Positions 19,436-28,208 of a stretch of 64,000 nt of DNA are shown here, piece after piece; within the stretch, counting starts at the first letter, position 1; each line of letters starts with the position of its first letter. The notes below the pieces were generated by a model that saw only the letters and a program-made list of their open reading frames with translations, was not told where the DNA came from and searched no databases. The stretch spans positions 1,613,001 to 1,677,000 of the forward strand of contig NZ_CP144918.1 of assembly GCF_036700095.1 (NCBI RefSeq). The letters run 5' to 3'. This DNA comes from Pelagerythrobacter marensis (GTDB lineage Bacteria; Pseudomonadota; Alphaproteobacteria; Sphingomonadales; Sphingomonadaceae). The position numbers and the translations under genes are program-made.

Positions 19436-19852
19436 CTAGGCCGAAACGATGCGGCGGATCATCAGGCGCTTGGCGACGAGCACGGCCACTAGCGGGAGGA
19501 CCGCTGCCGCCGCCAGCATCCAGTCGGGATGGGGGAACATCTGCGTGGTCCACAGCCCTGCCAGTGCGATTACCAGGCCGACGATCCACGCCATCAGGAC
19601 GCGGCCCGACGCCGCGATGGCGGTGCAGGCGCCGGCAAGCGCCCCGAGGAACCAGGCAGCGGCCACCGAGATCTTGGCCCCCATCGGCATCAATTCCATC
19701 AACCGGGTCCGATCGTCCGCCACGGCGAGGTCGAAGCCTTCGGGCGGGGGAAAGATCGCATGGCCGATCCCTTCGACCACGAAGACCCCGGCGACTGCCA
19801 CCACGATCCCGCCGATCGTTGCCACGATGTTGCGCAATGCCGGATTCGCCAT
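19436..19852 (-). CDS. Four-helix membrane protein of unknown function
   Basis: The start at 19852 is preferred over the ATG at 19858 because AAGGAG would otherwise sit only one base from the codon. The product has 138 residues and hydrophobic segments near 8-28, 60-78, 83-98 and 110-128, with IFPPPEG in the first periplasmic loop. I do not recognise a characterised family, though similar small proteins occur in sphingomonads. It precedes the PAP2 gene by 12 bp. Confidence 0.75.
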   Translation of the reverse strand: MANPALRNIVATIGGIVVAVAGVFVVEGIGHAIFPPPEGFDLAVADDRTRLMELMPMGAKISVAAAWFLGALAGACTAIAASGRVLMAWIVGLVIALAGLWTTQMFPHPDWMLAAAAVLPLVAVLVAKRLMIRRIVSA

Positions 19853-19956
19853 CGCCATTCTCCTTCAGGTGTTGCCTGCATCATATCGCGATCGTTCGCA
19901 AATCGTCCCGCAACGATACTTGAACCGGTCCGGCGCCCGGTCCATAGCGCGTTGCC

Positions 19957-21198
19957 ATGAAGGCGGAGGGGATAGGCAGGGGCGAAACCCTTCTCACCGG
20001 CGGCGCGCGGTTCGAGCGCAGCCCGGGGCTTTTCGCTCGCATGATCGCGCCGGGTTTCCACAAGATCCTCGACCGGGTCGATGCAGGCCTCGAAACCGGG
20101 TCCATCATCGGACATTTGCCCGACGGGTCGACGCGCGTGCTCGGCGGGCGGGCGCCCGGCTTCGAGGCGGAAGTCACGCTGCACGACTGGCGCGCGCTGA
20201 TGCGGCTGGCCACCAATGGCTCGATCGGCTGGTATCAGGCATGGGAAGCGGGCGAGTGGGACAGCCCGGATCCGGTCCCGCTTTTCGCCCTGTTCATGGC
20301 CAATGGCGATGCGCTGGGCGACACCGGCCGGGCGCGCGGCCCCTTCCGCTGGGCGGCGCGGCTGGCGCACTGGATGAACCGCAACACGCACGAGGGCGCG
20401 GCGCGCAATATCCATGCCCATTACGACCTCGGCAACGATTTCTACCGCCAGTGGCTGGACCCCACGATGAGCTACTCGAGCGCGATCTGGGGCGAGGGCG
20501 ACGACCTCGAAGCTGCGCAGCGGCGCAAGTGGGCACGGCTCGCCGAACGGGTCGGCACGCCTGCTTCGGTGCTCGAAATCGGTTGCGGCTGGGGGGCGCT
20601 GTCGCACTATTTCGTCCATTCGGGCGCGAAAGTGACCGGGATCAGCCTGTCCGACGAACAACTGGCCTGGGCGCGCGAACGGCACGATCCGGGCATCGAC
20701 TTCCGTCATCAGGATTATCGCGATGTCGACGAACAATTCGATGCCATTGTCAGCGTCGAGATGGTCGAGGCGGTCGGGCGCGAATACTGGCCGAGCTATT
20801 TCGACTGTATCGCGCGCTGCCTGAAACCGGGCGGGCGCGCGGCGATCCAGTTCATTTCGATGAAGGAAAGCCTGTTCGAAGCCTATGCGCGAAGCGCCGA
20901 CTTCATCCAGGCCTATGTCTTCCCCGGCGGGCTGCTGATCCGCACGAAGGAATTCGAACGCCTCGCGCGCGAGCGGGGGCTGCGGTGGGCCGATTGCGAG
21001 GCCTTCGGACAGGACTATGCCCGCACGCTGAAGGCGTGGCGCCAGCGGTTCGACGATGCGGTCGCCGGAGGACGCCTGCCCGCGGCGTTCGACGAACGGT
21101 TCCGGCGTTTGTGGCGCTATTACCTGATGTATTGCGAAGGCGGGTTCCGTGGCGGCGGGATCGACGTTCACCAGGTCACGCTGGTCAAGGAGGGGTGA
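19957..21198 (+). CDS. cfa: Cyclopropane-fatty-acyl-phospholipid synthase family methyltransferase
   Basis: The protein has 413 residues. HAHYDLGNDFYRQWLDPTMSYSSAIW is the Cfa substrate-entry segment and VLEIGCGWGALSHYF (near residue 205) is the SAM-binding motif. The segments VEMVEAVG, FISMKE and YVFPGGLLIRTKEF also fit the family. It would add a methylene across double bonds of membrane phospholipids. At slightly over 400 residues it fits the family; related enzymes with the same motifs make methyl-branched or furan fatty acids, so the exact product is open. The serine hydrolase gene starts 4 bp after its stop. Confidence 0.88.
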   Translation: MKAEGIGRGETLLTGGARFERSPGLFARMIAPGFHKILDRVDAGLETGSIIGHLPDGSTRVLGGRAPGFEAEVTLHDWRALMRLATNGSIGWYQAWEAGEWDSPDPVPLFALFMANGDALGDTGRARGPFRWAARLAHWMNRNTHEGAARNIHAHYDLGNDFYRQWLDPTMSYSSAIWGEGDDLEAAQRRKWARLAERVGTPASVLEIGCGWGALSHYFVHSGAKVTGISLSDEQLAWARERHDPGIDFRHQDYRDVDEQFDAIVSVEMVEAVGREYWPSYFDCIARCLKPGGRAAIQFISMKESLFEAYARSADFIQAYVFPGGLLIRTKEFERLARERGLRWADCEAFGQDYARTLKAWRQRFDDAVAGGRLPAAFDERFRRLWRYYLMYCEGGFRGGGIDVHQVTLVKEG

Positions 21199-21202
21199 GG
21201 GA

Positions 21203-22381
21203 ATGGCGAAATGGAAACTGGCGCTGGCAACGGCGCTGCTGGCGGGTTGCGCGGGCACGCCCGTTGCTCGGGAGCCGCAGGTCTATCAGACGCGGCAGCC
21301 CGAATCGGTCACGCTGGAGGATCAGCAGGTCCTGTTCTGGGACGAGGCGACCCGGTCCGACCGGTTCCGCCGGATGGAGGACTACTTCGCCGGCACCGAA
21401 GTCGCCGCCGCCCCGGATCCGCGCGAATTTGCCGCAGGCGAGCCGTTCGACGGCGATACCCTGGCGAAAGTCGATGCCTATCTGGCCGAGATGAACGCGG
21501 CCGGGATCATGGTGATCCAGGACGGCAAGGTGCGGCTCGAGAAGTATCGCCTGGGCTTCGGGCGGGACCAGCGCTGGACCAGCTTCTCGGTCGCCAAGAG
21601 CTTCACCTCCACCCTGCTCGGCGCGGCGGTGAAGGACGGGCATATCGCCAGCCTGTCCGACCCCGTGACCGATTACCTGCCCGAGCTGGCAGGCACGGCC
21701 TATGACGGCGTGACCGTGGAGCAGGTCGCGACGATGACTTCGGGCGTGGCGTGGAACGAGGACTACGCCGATCCGAACAGCGATGTCGCGCGGATGCTGA
21801 TGATCGCTCCGCAGGAAGGGGAGACGCAGTCGGTGACGTTCGCGAAGACGCTGACGCGCGAGGCGCCGGCGGGCGAGAAATGGCTTTACAAGACGCTGGA
21901 GACGAACCTGCTGGGCGATATCGTCGCTGCGGCCACCGGGCGCTCGCTGGCGGAATATGCCAAGGAGAAGATCGTCGATCCCGCCGGCTTTGCCGGCAAC
22001 CTGTTCTGGATGACCGATCTTACCGGCGGCAATGTGGGCGGGTGCTGCCTGTCGATCCGCCTGTCCGATTATGCGCGCATGGGCCAATGGGTGCTCGAAG
22101 GGGGGCAGCCTTCGGTGCCGGACGGGTGGTTCGAACGGGCCGGCGGCGCCATGGTCGATCTGGGCGAGGGGCGCGGATACGGTTACCAGTGGTGGTCCTA
22201 TCCCGGCGCCTTCTTCGGCGGGCAGGGCATCTTCGGGCAGTATATCACCGTGATCCCCGAACGGCGCATGGTCGTTGCGATCGTGTCGAACTATCGCGTC
22301 GCGACCGATGCCGATCTGGCGCAAACGCGGATGAAGCTGTGGCGGACGCTGATCGAAGCGAGCGGCGCTGCGCCCTCCTGA
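21203..22381 (+). CDS. Serine hydrolase, class C beta-lactamase fold, lipoprotein
   Basis: The protein has 392 residues and a lipobox LLAGC at residues 12-16. The nucleophile motif is SFSVAKSFTS, with SVAK near residue 129, then the second-motif region WLYKTLETNLLG and the late YGYQWWSYPGAFFGGQGIFGQ. These fit the 6-aminohexanoate-dimer hydrolase/EstB branch rather than true AmpC enzymes, so an esterase or amidase is more likely than resistance. AAGGAGGGG precedes the ATG, and the gene appears to share an operon with the cyclopropane synthase gene. Confidence 0.88.
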   Translation: MAKWKLALATALLAGCAGTPVAREPQVYQTRQPESVTLEDQQVLFWDEATRSDRFRRMEDYFAGTEVAAAPDPREFAAGEPFDGDTLAKVDAYLAEMNAAGIMVIQDGKVRLEKYRLGFGRDQRWTSFSVAKSFTSTLLGAAVKDGHIASLSDPVTDYLPELAGTAYDGVTVEQVATMTSGVAWNEDYADPNSDVARMLMIAPQEGETQSVTFAKTLTREAPAGEKWLYKTLETNLLGDIVAAATGRSLAEYAKEKIVDPAGFAGNLFWMTDLTGGNVGGCCLSIRLSDYARMGQWVLEGGQPSVPDGWFERAGGAMVDLGEGRGYGYQWWSYPGAFFGGQGIFGQYITVIPERRMVVAIVSNYRVATDADLAQTRMKLWRTLIEASGAAPS

Positions 22382-22644
22382 ACGCGGCCAACAGACGGAA
22401 CGGGCTTCGATGCCGGGCGACGATATTGTCGTGAGCAACCGGACGGAGCGGTTCGGCGAACGAGTATCCGACCCGCCATCGACCCGTGCAATTCGTTTTC
22501 GGCCATCGGCTGCTGGCGCATCAGCTCCTTTCCCGCGAAATCGCCTGAACTTTTCGCCCGGACGATGGAGGAGCGCGGCGCTGGATTTTCGTTTCTTGTC
22601 ATAATGGCCGGATGGTAGCGTTCGGCATCATGAGAGGAACCACG

Positions 22645-22853
22645 ATGGCACGCTTTACCACTATCCATCTGCACAATGTCCCGCGGGCGCAGGCGAGCGG
22701 CGTCCGCATGTCGTCGATGGCGCGCTGCAGGCAGCCACGGTGATGAGCGCGACGGGCAGCTTCGACCACCGCGCCATCGATGGCGCCGATGGCGCGCAGC
22801 TGATGGAAGCGTTCAAGAGCCTCGTCGAGAATCCGATGGGGCTGATGGTGTGA
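22645..22853 (+). pseudogene. Remnant of a 2-oxo-acid dehydrogenase E2 (acyltransferase) C-terminus
   Basis: From about 22671 the frame reads GAGERRPHVVDGALQAA, then TVMSATGSFDHRAIDGADG and AQLMEAFKSLVENPMGLMV, ending at the TGA at 22851-22853. That is the catalytic C-terminus of dihydrolipoamide acyltransferases, with the active-site His and Asp (DHRAIDGAD) intact. Upstream, a different frame (from 22645) reads RFTTIHLHNVP, resembling the preceding beta-strand (FTAVINPPQ in typical E2). So there is at least one frameshift, and the lipoyl and inner-core parts are missing altogether. Only some 65 codons of a roughly 400-codon gene remain. Confidence 0.7.
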
Positions 22854-22900
22854 ACGGGCCACCGGAAATGCATGAGCGCCGCCAGTTCTGAAACCGCCGG

Positions 22901-23085
22901 ACAGCGGGCCCGCTGGCCGGCCTGCGCGTCATCGCGTTCGCCGCTATCGACCGGTGCCGCATCGTGCGATGCCGCTGGCGGACCACGGTGCCGAAGTTCT
23001 CCCGCGTGGAGCGCCGGGGGAGGCAACGGTCATTCGAACCCGATCGTCGATCGGGAACGCAGGCCCGAGGTGCTGGCCGGCACGA
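22901..23085 (+). pseudogene. Remnant of an alpha-methylacyl-CoA racemase/CoA-transferase N-terminus
   Basis: Three short segments in successive frames reconstruct the N-terminus of an AMACR-type enzyme. They are GPLAGLRVIAFAAI (22907-22948), then GPVPHRAMPLADHGAEVL from about 22948, then NPIVDRERRPEVLAG (about 23037-23082). Each matches its family position (typical forms: GPLAGLRVIE.AAIGPVPF, LADMGAEVIRV, NPIVDRGRRSV.LDLK). At least two frameshifts separate them, and nothing beyond the first 60 or so codons is left. Together with the E2 remnant this makes the 750-bp gap a site of gene decay. Confidence 0.6.
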
Positions 23086-23137
23086 CCGGCTTTCCATGGT
23101 TCGAACGAGCGAACGGTCGGCCGGCCGGCATTGCCGC

Positions 23138-23485
23138 TCATCGCAGTTCTCCGTGACTTCTCCCGGCCTGGGCCTGCGCCCAGTCTTCCATCGCCTGCAG
23201 GACCGGCCTGAGGCTGCGGCCGCGGTCGGTCAGCGAGTAGTCGACGCGGGGCGGAATCTCGCCGTAGTCCTTGCGCTGGACCAGTCCGTCCGCCTCCATC
23301 TCCTTCAGCGTCTTCGACAGGGTGCGATGGGTAATCGCGCCGAGCCGGCGCTGCAGTTCGTTGAAGCGCAGGGGGCCTTCCATGAGCCAGAAGATCACCA
23401 TTGGGCGCCATTTGCCCGAAAGGAAGTCGAGCGTCCTTTCTGCCGGGCAATGCCAGCCGTCCGGCCGGGTTTCGGGCTGGTTCAT
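23138..23485 (-). CDS. HxlR-family transcriptional regulator
   Basis: The start at 23485 has AAGGAT seven bases upstream and gives 115 residues: a short head with Cys13 (DGWHCPAERTLDFLSGKW), the winged helix (FNELQRRLGAITHRTLSKTL) and PPRVDYSLTDRGRSL. Cys13 is the position used by redox-sensing HxlR members. The gene is divergent from a pirin gene across 117 bp, which suggests it controls pirin in response to electrophiles or quinones. Confidence 0.9.
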   Translation of the reverse strand: MNQPETRPDGWHCPAERTLDFLSGKWRPMVIFWLMEGPLRFNELQRRLGAITHRTLSKTLKEMEADGLVQRKDYGEIPPRVDYSLTDRGRSLRPVLQAMEDWAQAQAGRSHGELR

Positions 23486-23602
23486 TGCAGTATCCTTTTG
23501 GACCGTACTTGCCGACATGTCAGCACACACATATGTTCCGGTCGACACGAAAGCAATGCCCCGGGGGCGGGGCGAGAATACGTCCCCTTGAAAGGCGAAG
23601 CG
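23486..23602. promoter_or_regulatory. Shared hxlR/pirin control region
   Basis: The 117-bp divergent gap contains two perfect 8-bp palindromes, GACATGTC at 23515-23522 and ACATATGT at 23530-23537, with centres 15 bp apart. They are candidates for the HxlR operator, but the evidence is only symmetry and position. Confidence 0.4.
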
Positions 23603-24466
23603 ATGAAGACACTCGACACTATCCTGCGCAACGACAGCCCCCACTGGGTCGGCGACGGCTTTCCCGTGCGCTCGCTGTTCAGCTATCACGGCGATGCTGC
23701 GGCTATCAGCCCGTTCCTGCTGTTCGACTATGCCGGACCGTGGAATTTCGAGCCCGTGAAGGGCCGTCCGCGCGGCGTGGGCGAACATCCGCACAAGGGC
23801 TTCGAGACGGTCACGATCGTCTATGACGGCGAGGTCAGCCACCGCGACTCCACAGGCGGTGGCGGCACTATCGGCGCGGGCGAAGTCCAGTGGATGACCG
23901 CCGGGTCCGGCGTGCTGCACGAGGAATTCCATTCGCCCGGCTATTCGAAGACCGGCGGCCCGTTCCGCATGGTGCAGCTATGGGTCAACCTGCCTGCGAA
24001 GGACAAGGCGACCCCGGCCAAGTACCAGGCGATCACGCGCGACACGATCTCCGAGGTCGCCTTCGACGGCGGCCGCGCGCGGATCATCGCGGGCGAGTTC
24101 GAAGGCACCAAGGGGCCTGCCAGCACCTTTACGCCGATCAATCTGTGGGACGTTCGGCTCGATGCCGATGCGGAGGTCACGCTGCCGCTGCCCAATGGCC
24201 ACACCGCGATGGTCGCGGTGCTTTCCGGCCATGTCACCATCGACGGCAAGGGCGTGGGCGAGGCCGAAATCGCGTGGCTTTCCCGCGATGGCGAAGGCGC
24301 GGCGATCAGGGCCGACGGCGATGCCATGCTGCTGGTGATGACCGGCGAGCCGATCGACGAACCCGTGTTCGGCTACGGCCCCTTCGTGATGAACACCGAG
24401 GCCGAGATCCGCGAAGCGATCGCGGAGTTCAACTCGGGCAAGTTCGGCGCCCTGGCCCCGGCCTGA
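23603..24466 (+). CDS. Pirin-family cupin (possible quercetinase)
   Basis: The protein has 287 residues. Its metal-binding pattern is GEHPHKGFETVTIVYDGEV with two His near residues 59-61, GEVQWMTAGSGVLHEEF with His and Glu near 103-105, and PFRMVQLWVNLP. These are the four conserved pirin ligands. Bacterial pirins include quercetin 2,3-dioxygenases and proteins that bind pyruvate dehydrogenase. The adjacent HxlR gene favours a role in dealing with quinones or aromatic electrophiles. Confidence 0.9.
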   Translation: MKTLDTILRNDSPHWVGDGFPVRSLFSYHGDAAAISPFLLFDYAGPWNFEPVKGRPRGVGEHPHKGFETVTIVYDGEVSHRDSTGGGGTIGAGEVQWMTAGSGVLHEEFHSPGYSKTGGPFRMVQLWVNLPAKDKATPAKYQAITRDTISEVAFDGGRARIIAGEFEGTKGPASTFTPINLWDVRLDADAEVTLPLPNGHTAMVAVLSGHVTIDGKGVGEAEIAWLSRDGEGAAIRADGDAMLLVMTGEPIDEPVFGYGPFVMNTEAEIREAIAEFNSGKFGALAPA

Positions 24467-24573
24467 TCCATTCGTGCCCGAAAGGAACATTTGCCCGGGC
24501 CGGGCGCTCTTGGGAATGCAGGCGGGTTGCCGAACGGCAGCAGCCTGGCGCATCGTGGCCTCTGGATTCGGAT

Positions 24574-25917
24574 TTGCAGCTGAACGCGAACGACTACCCC
24601 GATATCGACCTCACTCCGTCAGGAGCGGACAAGCGCCCGCACGTGGTCATCGTGGGGGCCGGCTTCGGGGGACTGGCCTGCGCCCGGGCGATGGGGGGCC
24701 ACGCCGTCCGGGTCACGATCGTCGACCGGCATAACTACCACCTGTTCGTGCCGCTGCTGTACCAGGTTGCCACGGCAGCGTTGTCGCCGGCAGACATCGC
24801 CGAACCGATCCGCAAGATACTGCGCCGGCACGAAAACATCGATGTCGTCATGGGCGAGGTCGGCGGAGTGGATGTCGCGCGCCGCCGCGTTCTCATCCAG
24901 GAGGCGGGCTATGTCCCTTACGACCGGCTCGTCCTCGCCACCGGATCGAAATACGATTATTTCGGGAACGAACACTGGGCGAAATATGCCCCCGGCCTGA
25001 AAACGGTGGCCGATGCCCGGCAGATTCGCGCCAGCGTGCTGCTCGGCTTCGAGCGTGCCGAAATGTGCCGGGATCGCGATCGGCAGAAGGCTTTGATGAC
25101 GTCGGTTATCGTCGGCGGCGGCCCGACGGGCGTGGAAATGGCGGGGGCCATCGCCGAACTTGCTCGCTGGAGCCTGCGGCGCGATTTCCGCAATATCGAT
25201 CCGCGTTCCGCGCGGATCATCCTGGTGGAGGCCGGCCCGAGGATTCTCGCGCCTTTCCCGGAGGAACTGGCCCGATACGCCCACGCCAGCCTCGAGCGCA
25301 TGGGGGTAGAGATTCTCACCGACCAGGCTGTCCGCGACATCGGCCCGGAAGGCGCCTTGATCGGCGACGAATTCGTCAGGGCCAGCACCATGGTCTGGGG
25401 CGCCGGCGTCAAGGCTTCGCCGGCAGCGCAATGGCTTGGAATCGAGGCGGACCGGCAGGGCCGGATTCCCGTCGGGAAGGATCTGGCAGTCGAGGGAACG
25501 GAGGACATCTATTCCATCGGCGACACGGCCCTCACGCTCGACGATCGCGGAGAGCCGCTGCCCGGCCTCGCCCAGGTGGCAACGCAGCAAGGGGCGCACC
25601 TCGGCAAATCGCTGGTCGCCCAACTGGAAAGAGGCGCGGCGCCTGCTGCATTCCGGTTCCGCAACAGAGGCAACACCGCCATCGTAGGGCGGAACGCCGC
25701 CATTTTCGACTTCGGAAAGCGACGATTGAAGGGCCGGTTCGCCTGGATGCTGTGGGCGCTGGTCCACGTATACCTGCTTGTCGGATTCGAGCAGCGAATG
25801 CTTGTAAGCCTGCAATGGCTCTGGAGATGGATCACTTATCAGAGCGGCGCGCGCCTGATCGCCTACGATCCGTCGGAACGAGGGCGGGGTTCCCAGGGCA
25901 GCGAGCCGCCCGGCTAG
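24574..25917 (+). CDS. ndh: Type II NADH:quinone oxidoreductase
   Basis: The flavoprotein frame shows the FAD motif VVIVGAGFGGLACARAM and the NADH motif VIVGGGPTGVEMAGAIAEL. IYSIGDTA, LAQVATQQGAHLGKSLV and a C-terminal membrane-binding amphipathic region (FAWMLWALVHVYLLVGFEQ) follow. There is no ATG before the first motif. TTG at 24574 is the best available start (447 residues), but its ribosome-binding site is weak, so the true start may differ by some codons. It would oxidise cytoplasmic NADH and reduce quinone without proton pumping. Confidence 0.88.
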   Translation: MQLNANDYPDIDLTPSGADKRPHVVIVGAGFGGLACARAMGGHAVRVTIVDRHNYHLFVPLLYQVATAALSPADIAEPIRKILRRHENIDVVMGEVGGVDVARRRVLIQEAGYVPYDRLVLATGSKYDYFGNEHWAKYAPGLKTVADARQIRASVLLGFERAEMCRDRDRQKALMTSVIVGGGPTGVEMAGAIAELARWSLRRDFRNIDPRSARIILVEAGPRILAPFPEELARYAHASLERMGVEILTDQAVRDIGPEGALIGDEFVRASTMVWGAGVKASPAAQWLGIEADRQGRIPVGKDLAVEGTEDIYSIGDTALTLDDRGEPLPGLAQVATQQGAHLGKSLVAQLERGAAPAAFRFRNRGNTAIVGRNAAIFDFGKRRLKGRFAWMLWALVHVYLLVGFEQRMLVSLQWLWRWITYQSGARLIAYDPSERGRGSQGSEPPG

Positions 25918-26112
25918 AGTCGTTTTCATTCCCGGGAGCGGACGGTGCCGGCATTCGCAGGCCGGCTCGCCGCCGCGACCTCGCAAACCCCCGGACTGCG
26001 ATCCGCTCCGGCGCCGCGCGGAGCCCATGGCGCGCGCGCGATGGGCGGCGGTCGGTACATCGGGCCGAGAGGAGGCTTGCATTGCCCGCACCGGGGGTTG
26101 CAATACGAGGGA

Positions 26113-26694
26113 ATGCGGATCGCGATCATCGATGAAAGCACCACGAGGGCGTCGATCATCGAAGAGGGGCTGGCGCAGCTGCCCGATAGCGAGATTTCCA
26201 TCCTGACCGAACGGCAGGGCCTGATCGCGCGGCTCGAGGCGATCGCGCCCGATGTCGTCCTGATCGACCTGGGCAATCCGTCGCGGGACGTGCTCGAGGA
26301 GTATTTCGCCATCAGCCGGGCGCTTGCCCGCCCCATCGCCATGTTCGTCGACGCGGCCGACGACGAGGCGATCGAGGCGTCGATCGACGCCGGCGTGTCC
26401 GCTTACGTGGTGGACGGGCTTTCGGCCCACCGGATCAGGCCCTTGCTCGATCTTGCGATCAAGCGCTTCAACGCCTTCGCCCGGCTTCAAACCGATCTGG
26501 CGGCGGCCGAGGGCAAGCTGGCCGAGCGCGAAACGATAGACCGGGCCAAGCGCATCCTGATGGACGGCAAGGGCCTCAGCGAGCCGGAGGCCTATGCCGA
26601 GCTGCGCCGCAAGGCGATGAGTTCGAGCCGGCGAATCGCCGAGATAGCGGAAGCGGTCGTGACGGCGCACGATCTGCTGGGAGATGGCGCATGA
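26113..26694 (+). CDS. nasT: ANTAR-domain antitermination regulator (NasT-like)
   Basis: The protein has 193 residues from the ATG at 26113 (GAGGGA upstream). Residues 1-120 are a receiver-like domain (MRIAIIDESTTRASIIEEGL, VVLIDLGNPS). Residues 130-190 are an ANTAR RNA-binding domain (AERETIDRAKRILMDGKGLS, EAYAELRRKAM, IAEIAEAVV). ANTAR proteins bind two-hairpin leader RNAs and prevent termination. A matching leader lies just downstream of the next gene. It overlaps the nasS-like gene by ATGA, as in known NasT-NasS pairs where NasS holds NasT inactive until ligand binds. Confidence 0.9.
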   Translation: MRIAIIDESTTRASIIEEGLAQLPDSEISILTERQGLIARLEAIAPDVVLIDLGNPSRDVLEEYFAISRALARPIAMFVDAADDEAIEASIDAGVSAYVVDGLSAHRIRPLLDLAIKRFNAFARLQTDLAAAEGKLAERETIDRAKRILMDGKGLSEPEAYAELRRKAMSSSRRIAEIAEAVVTAHDLLGDGA

Positions 26695-27899
26695 CCGAAC
26701 ATCTGACGATCGGATTCCTCCCCTTGGCCGACGCCTGCCTGCCGATTCTGGCGCACGAGCACGGCTTCGCCGAGGAGGAGGGGCTTTCGCTCGGCTTCCA
26801 GCGCGACGTCAGCTGGGCGACGGTTCTCGACCGCCTGCTCTACGGCCACACCGATGCCGCGCATCTGATCGCGCCGCTGGCGATCGCCGCCACGCTGGGC
26901 CGCGGGCGCCCCGCGCAGCCGCTGGCCGTTCCCTTCGTGCTCGGCCTCAACGGCAACGCGATCACGATGTCGACCGCCCTGGCAAGCCGGATCGCGCGTT
27001 CGGAAAGGTTCGAGGACCCGCGCGAACTCGGCGCCGCGCTCGCCAGCGAGGCCGCGGCGCGCAAGCGGGCGGGAAACCGGCTGCGCTTCGGCGTCGTCCA
27101 TCGCTATTCCAGCCATAACTACATGCTGCGCTACTGGCTCGCCCGATGCGGGATCCGGCCCGACGAGGATGTCGAGATCATGACCGTGTCGCCTCCCTTC
27201 GTCGCCGACGCCTATGCCAGCGGAGAGATCGACGGCGCCTGCGTCGGGGAGCCGTGGAACACCCTTTCGGTGGAGCGGGGCGTGGCGAGGATCGTGCTCG
27301 CCACCGCGCAGATCTGGCGCCGGGGCGTGGAGAAAGTCCTGGCGGTGCGCCGCCCCGTGCTCGAAGCCCGGCGCCCCGCTTTCGAAGCGCTGATCCGGGC
27401 GATGCGCAAGGCCGGCAGGCACTTCGTCGACCCCGAGAACTGGGACGGGAATGCGACAATTCTCGCCCGGCCCGAATATGTCGGCGGCGATCCCGCGCTG
27501 ATTCGCCGAGCGATCTCCGACCGGCTGGTCCTGCGGCAAGGCGGCGAGCCGGTGCATTTCCCCGATTTCATGTTCCAGCACAGCGAGGCGGCGAATTTTC
27601 CCTGGGTCAGCCAGGCGCTGTGGCTCTATTCGCAGATGACCCGCTGGGACCGGACTCCGTTCTCGCCCGGGGAGGCGGCCGCCGCCGCCTCGGTGTTCCG
27701 CCCGGACGTATACCGCAGCGCAATGCACGACACCGGCGACCCGCTTCCCGGCGCCAGCTCGAAGGTCGAGGGGAGCGTCGCCCAGCTTACGACCGTGGGT
27801 ACGCAGCAGGGGGTTATCACATTGTCCCCGAACACTTTCTTCGACGGCGACAGTTTCGACCCGGAGAAGATCGAAGAGTATCTTGTGCGGCTGCCCTAG
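26691..27899 (+). CDS. nasS: Cytoplasmic CmpA/NrtA-like sensor (NasS-like)
   Basis: The protein has 402 residues in the nitrate/bicarbonate-binding fold of NrtA/CmpA, with LTIGFLPLADACLPILAHEHGF at the start and CVGEPWN, PFVADAYASGEIDG and VSQALWLYSQMTRW further on. There is no signal peptide or lipobox, which separates NasS sensors from transport-binding proteins. Known NasS proteins bind nitrate or nitrite and release NasT. The operon controlled here contains a cyanase and no nitrate reductase, so the ligand could be nitrite, nitrate or cyanate; sequence alone cannot decide. Confidence 0.87.
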   Translation: MTEHLTIGFLPLADACLPILAHEHGFAEEEGLSLGFQRDVSWATVLDRLLYGHTDAAHLIAPLAIAATLGRGRPAQPLAVPFVLGLNGNAITMSTALASRIARSERFEDPRELGAALASEAAARKRAGNRLRFGVVHRYSSHNYMLRYWLARCGIRPDEDVEIMTVSPPFVADAYASGEIDGACVGEPWNTLSVERGVARIVLATAQIWRRGVEKVLAVRRPVLEARRPAFEALIRAMRKAGRHFVDPENWDGNATILARPEYVGGDPALIRRAISDRLVLRQGGEPVHFPDFMFQHSEAANFPWVSQALWLYSQMTRWDRTPFSPGEAAAAASVFRPDVYRSAMHDTGDPLPGASSKVEGSVAQLTTVGTQQGVITLSPNTFFDGDSFDPEKIEEYLVRLP

Positions 27900-27904
27900 G
27901 CGTT

Positions 27905-28006
27905 GCGAGTCCCGGCGAAGGCCGGGACCTCGGGCCACTGGCGCTTCGCCCGATAGCCCGGGGGCGACCAGGCGGCCTGAGACCCCAGCCTTCGCTGGGG
28001 ATCGGG
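27905..28006. repeat. REP-like element related to the array at the window's end
   Basis: The hairpin GTCCCGGC-gaag-GCCGGGAC at 27909-27928 is followed by CTCGGGCCACTGGCGCTTCG and by the inverted ACCCCAGCCTTCGCTGGGGAT (about 27982-28002). The first 45 bp match the unit at 63776-63818 almost base for base. The element ends the nasS transcript region before the next promoter. Confidence 0.75.
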
Positions 28007-28058
28007 AGGATCATTTGGCGCCTTGGCGTCGCTAACGAACCAAACCGGTATTTTTTAC

Positions 28059-28087
28059 TTGACATCGTGACGCTATTTGGTTATTTA
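28059..28087 (+). promoter_or_regulatory. Sigma70-like promoter for the leader and porin-cyanase operon
   Basis: A perfect -35 TTGACA (28059-28064), a 17-bp spacer and a -10-like TATTTA (28082-28087) would start transcription near 28094. That leaves a leader of about 250 nt before the porin gene. Confidence 0.7.
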
Positions 28088-28208
28088 CATCGATGCTCCC
28101 GATAGTGCGATTCGCTGCCGCCTGCGCCGGCCGCCGATTTTGCTGCACCGCAAAAAACTGCTTGGCGAACGCGATATGACTCGATAACACTCGTCGCGGA
28201 CCGGGAGT

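Noticed and set aside
20000-22381. Serine hydrolase as an antibiotic-resistance beta-lactamase
   Set aside because: Its motifs fit the 6-aminohexanoate-dimer hydrolase/EstB branch and it is a lipoprotein in an operon with a lipid enzyme; resistance is not supported.
22645-22743. Small gene starting MARFTTIHLHNVP
   Set aside because: The frame closes soon after; the sequence is better explained as a frameshifted piece of the E2 remnant.
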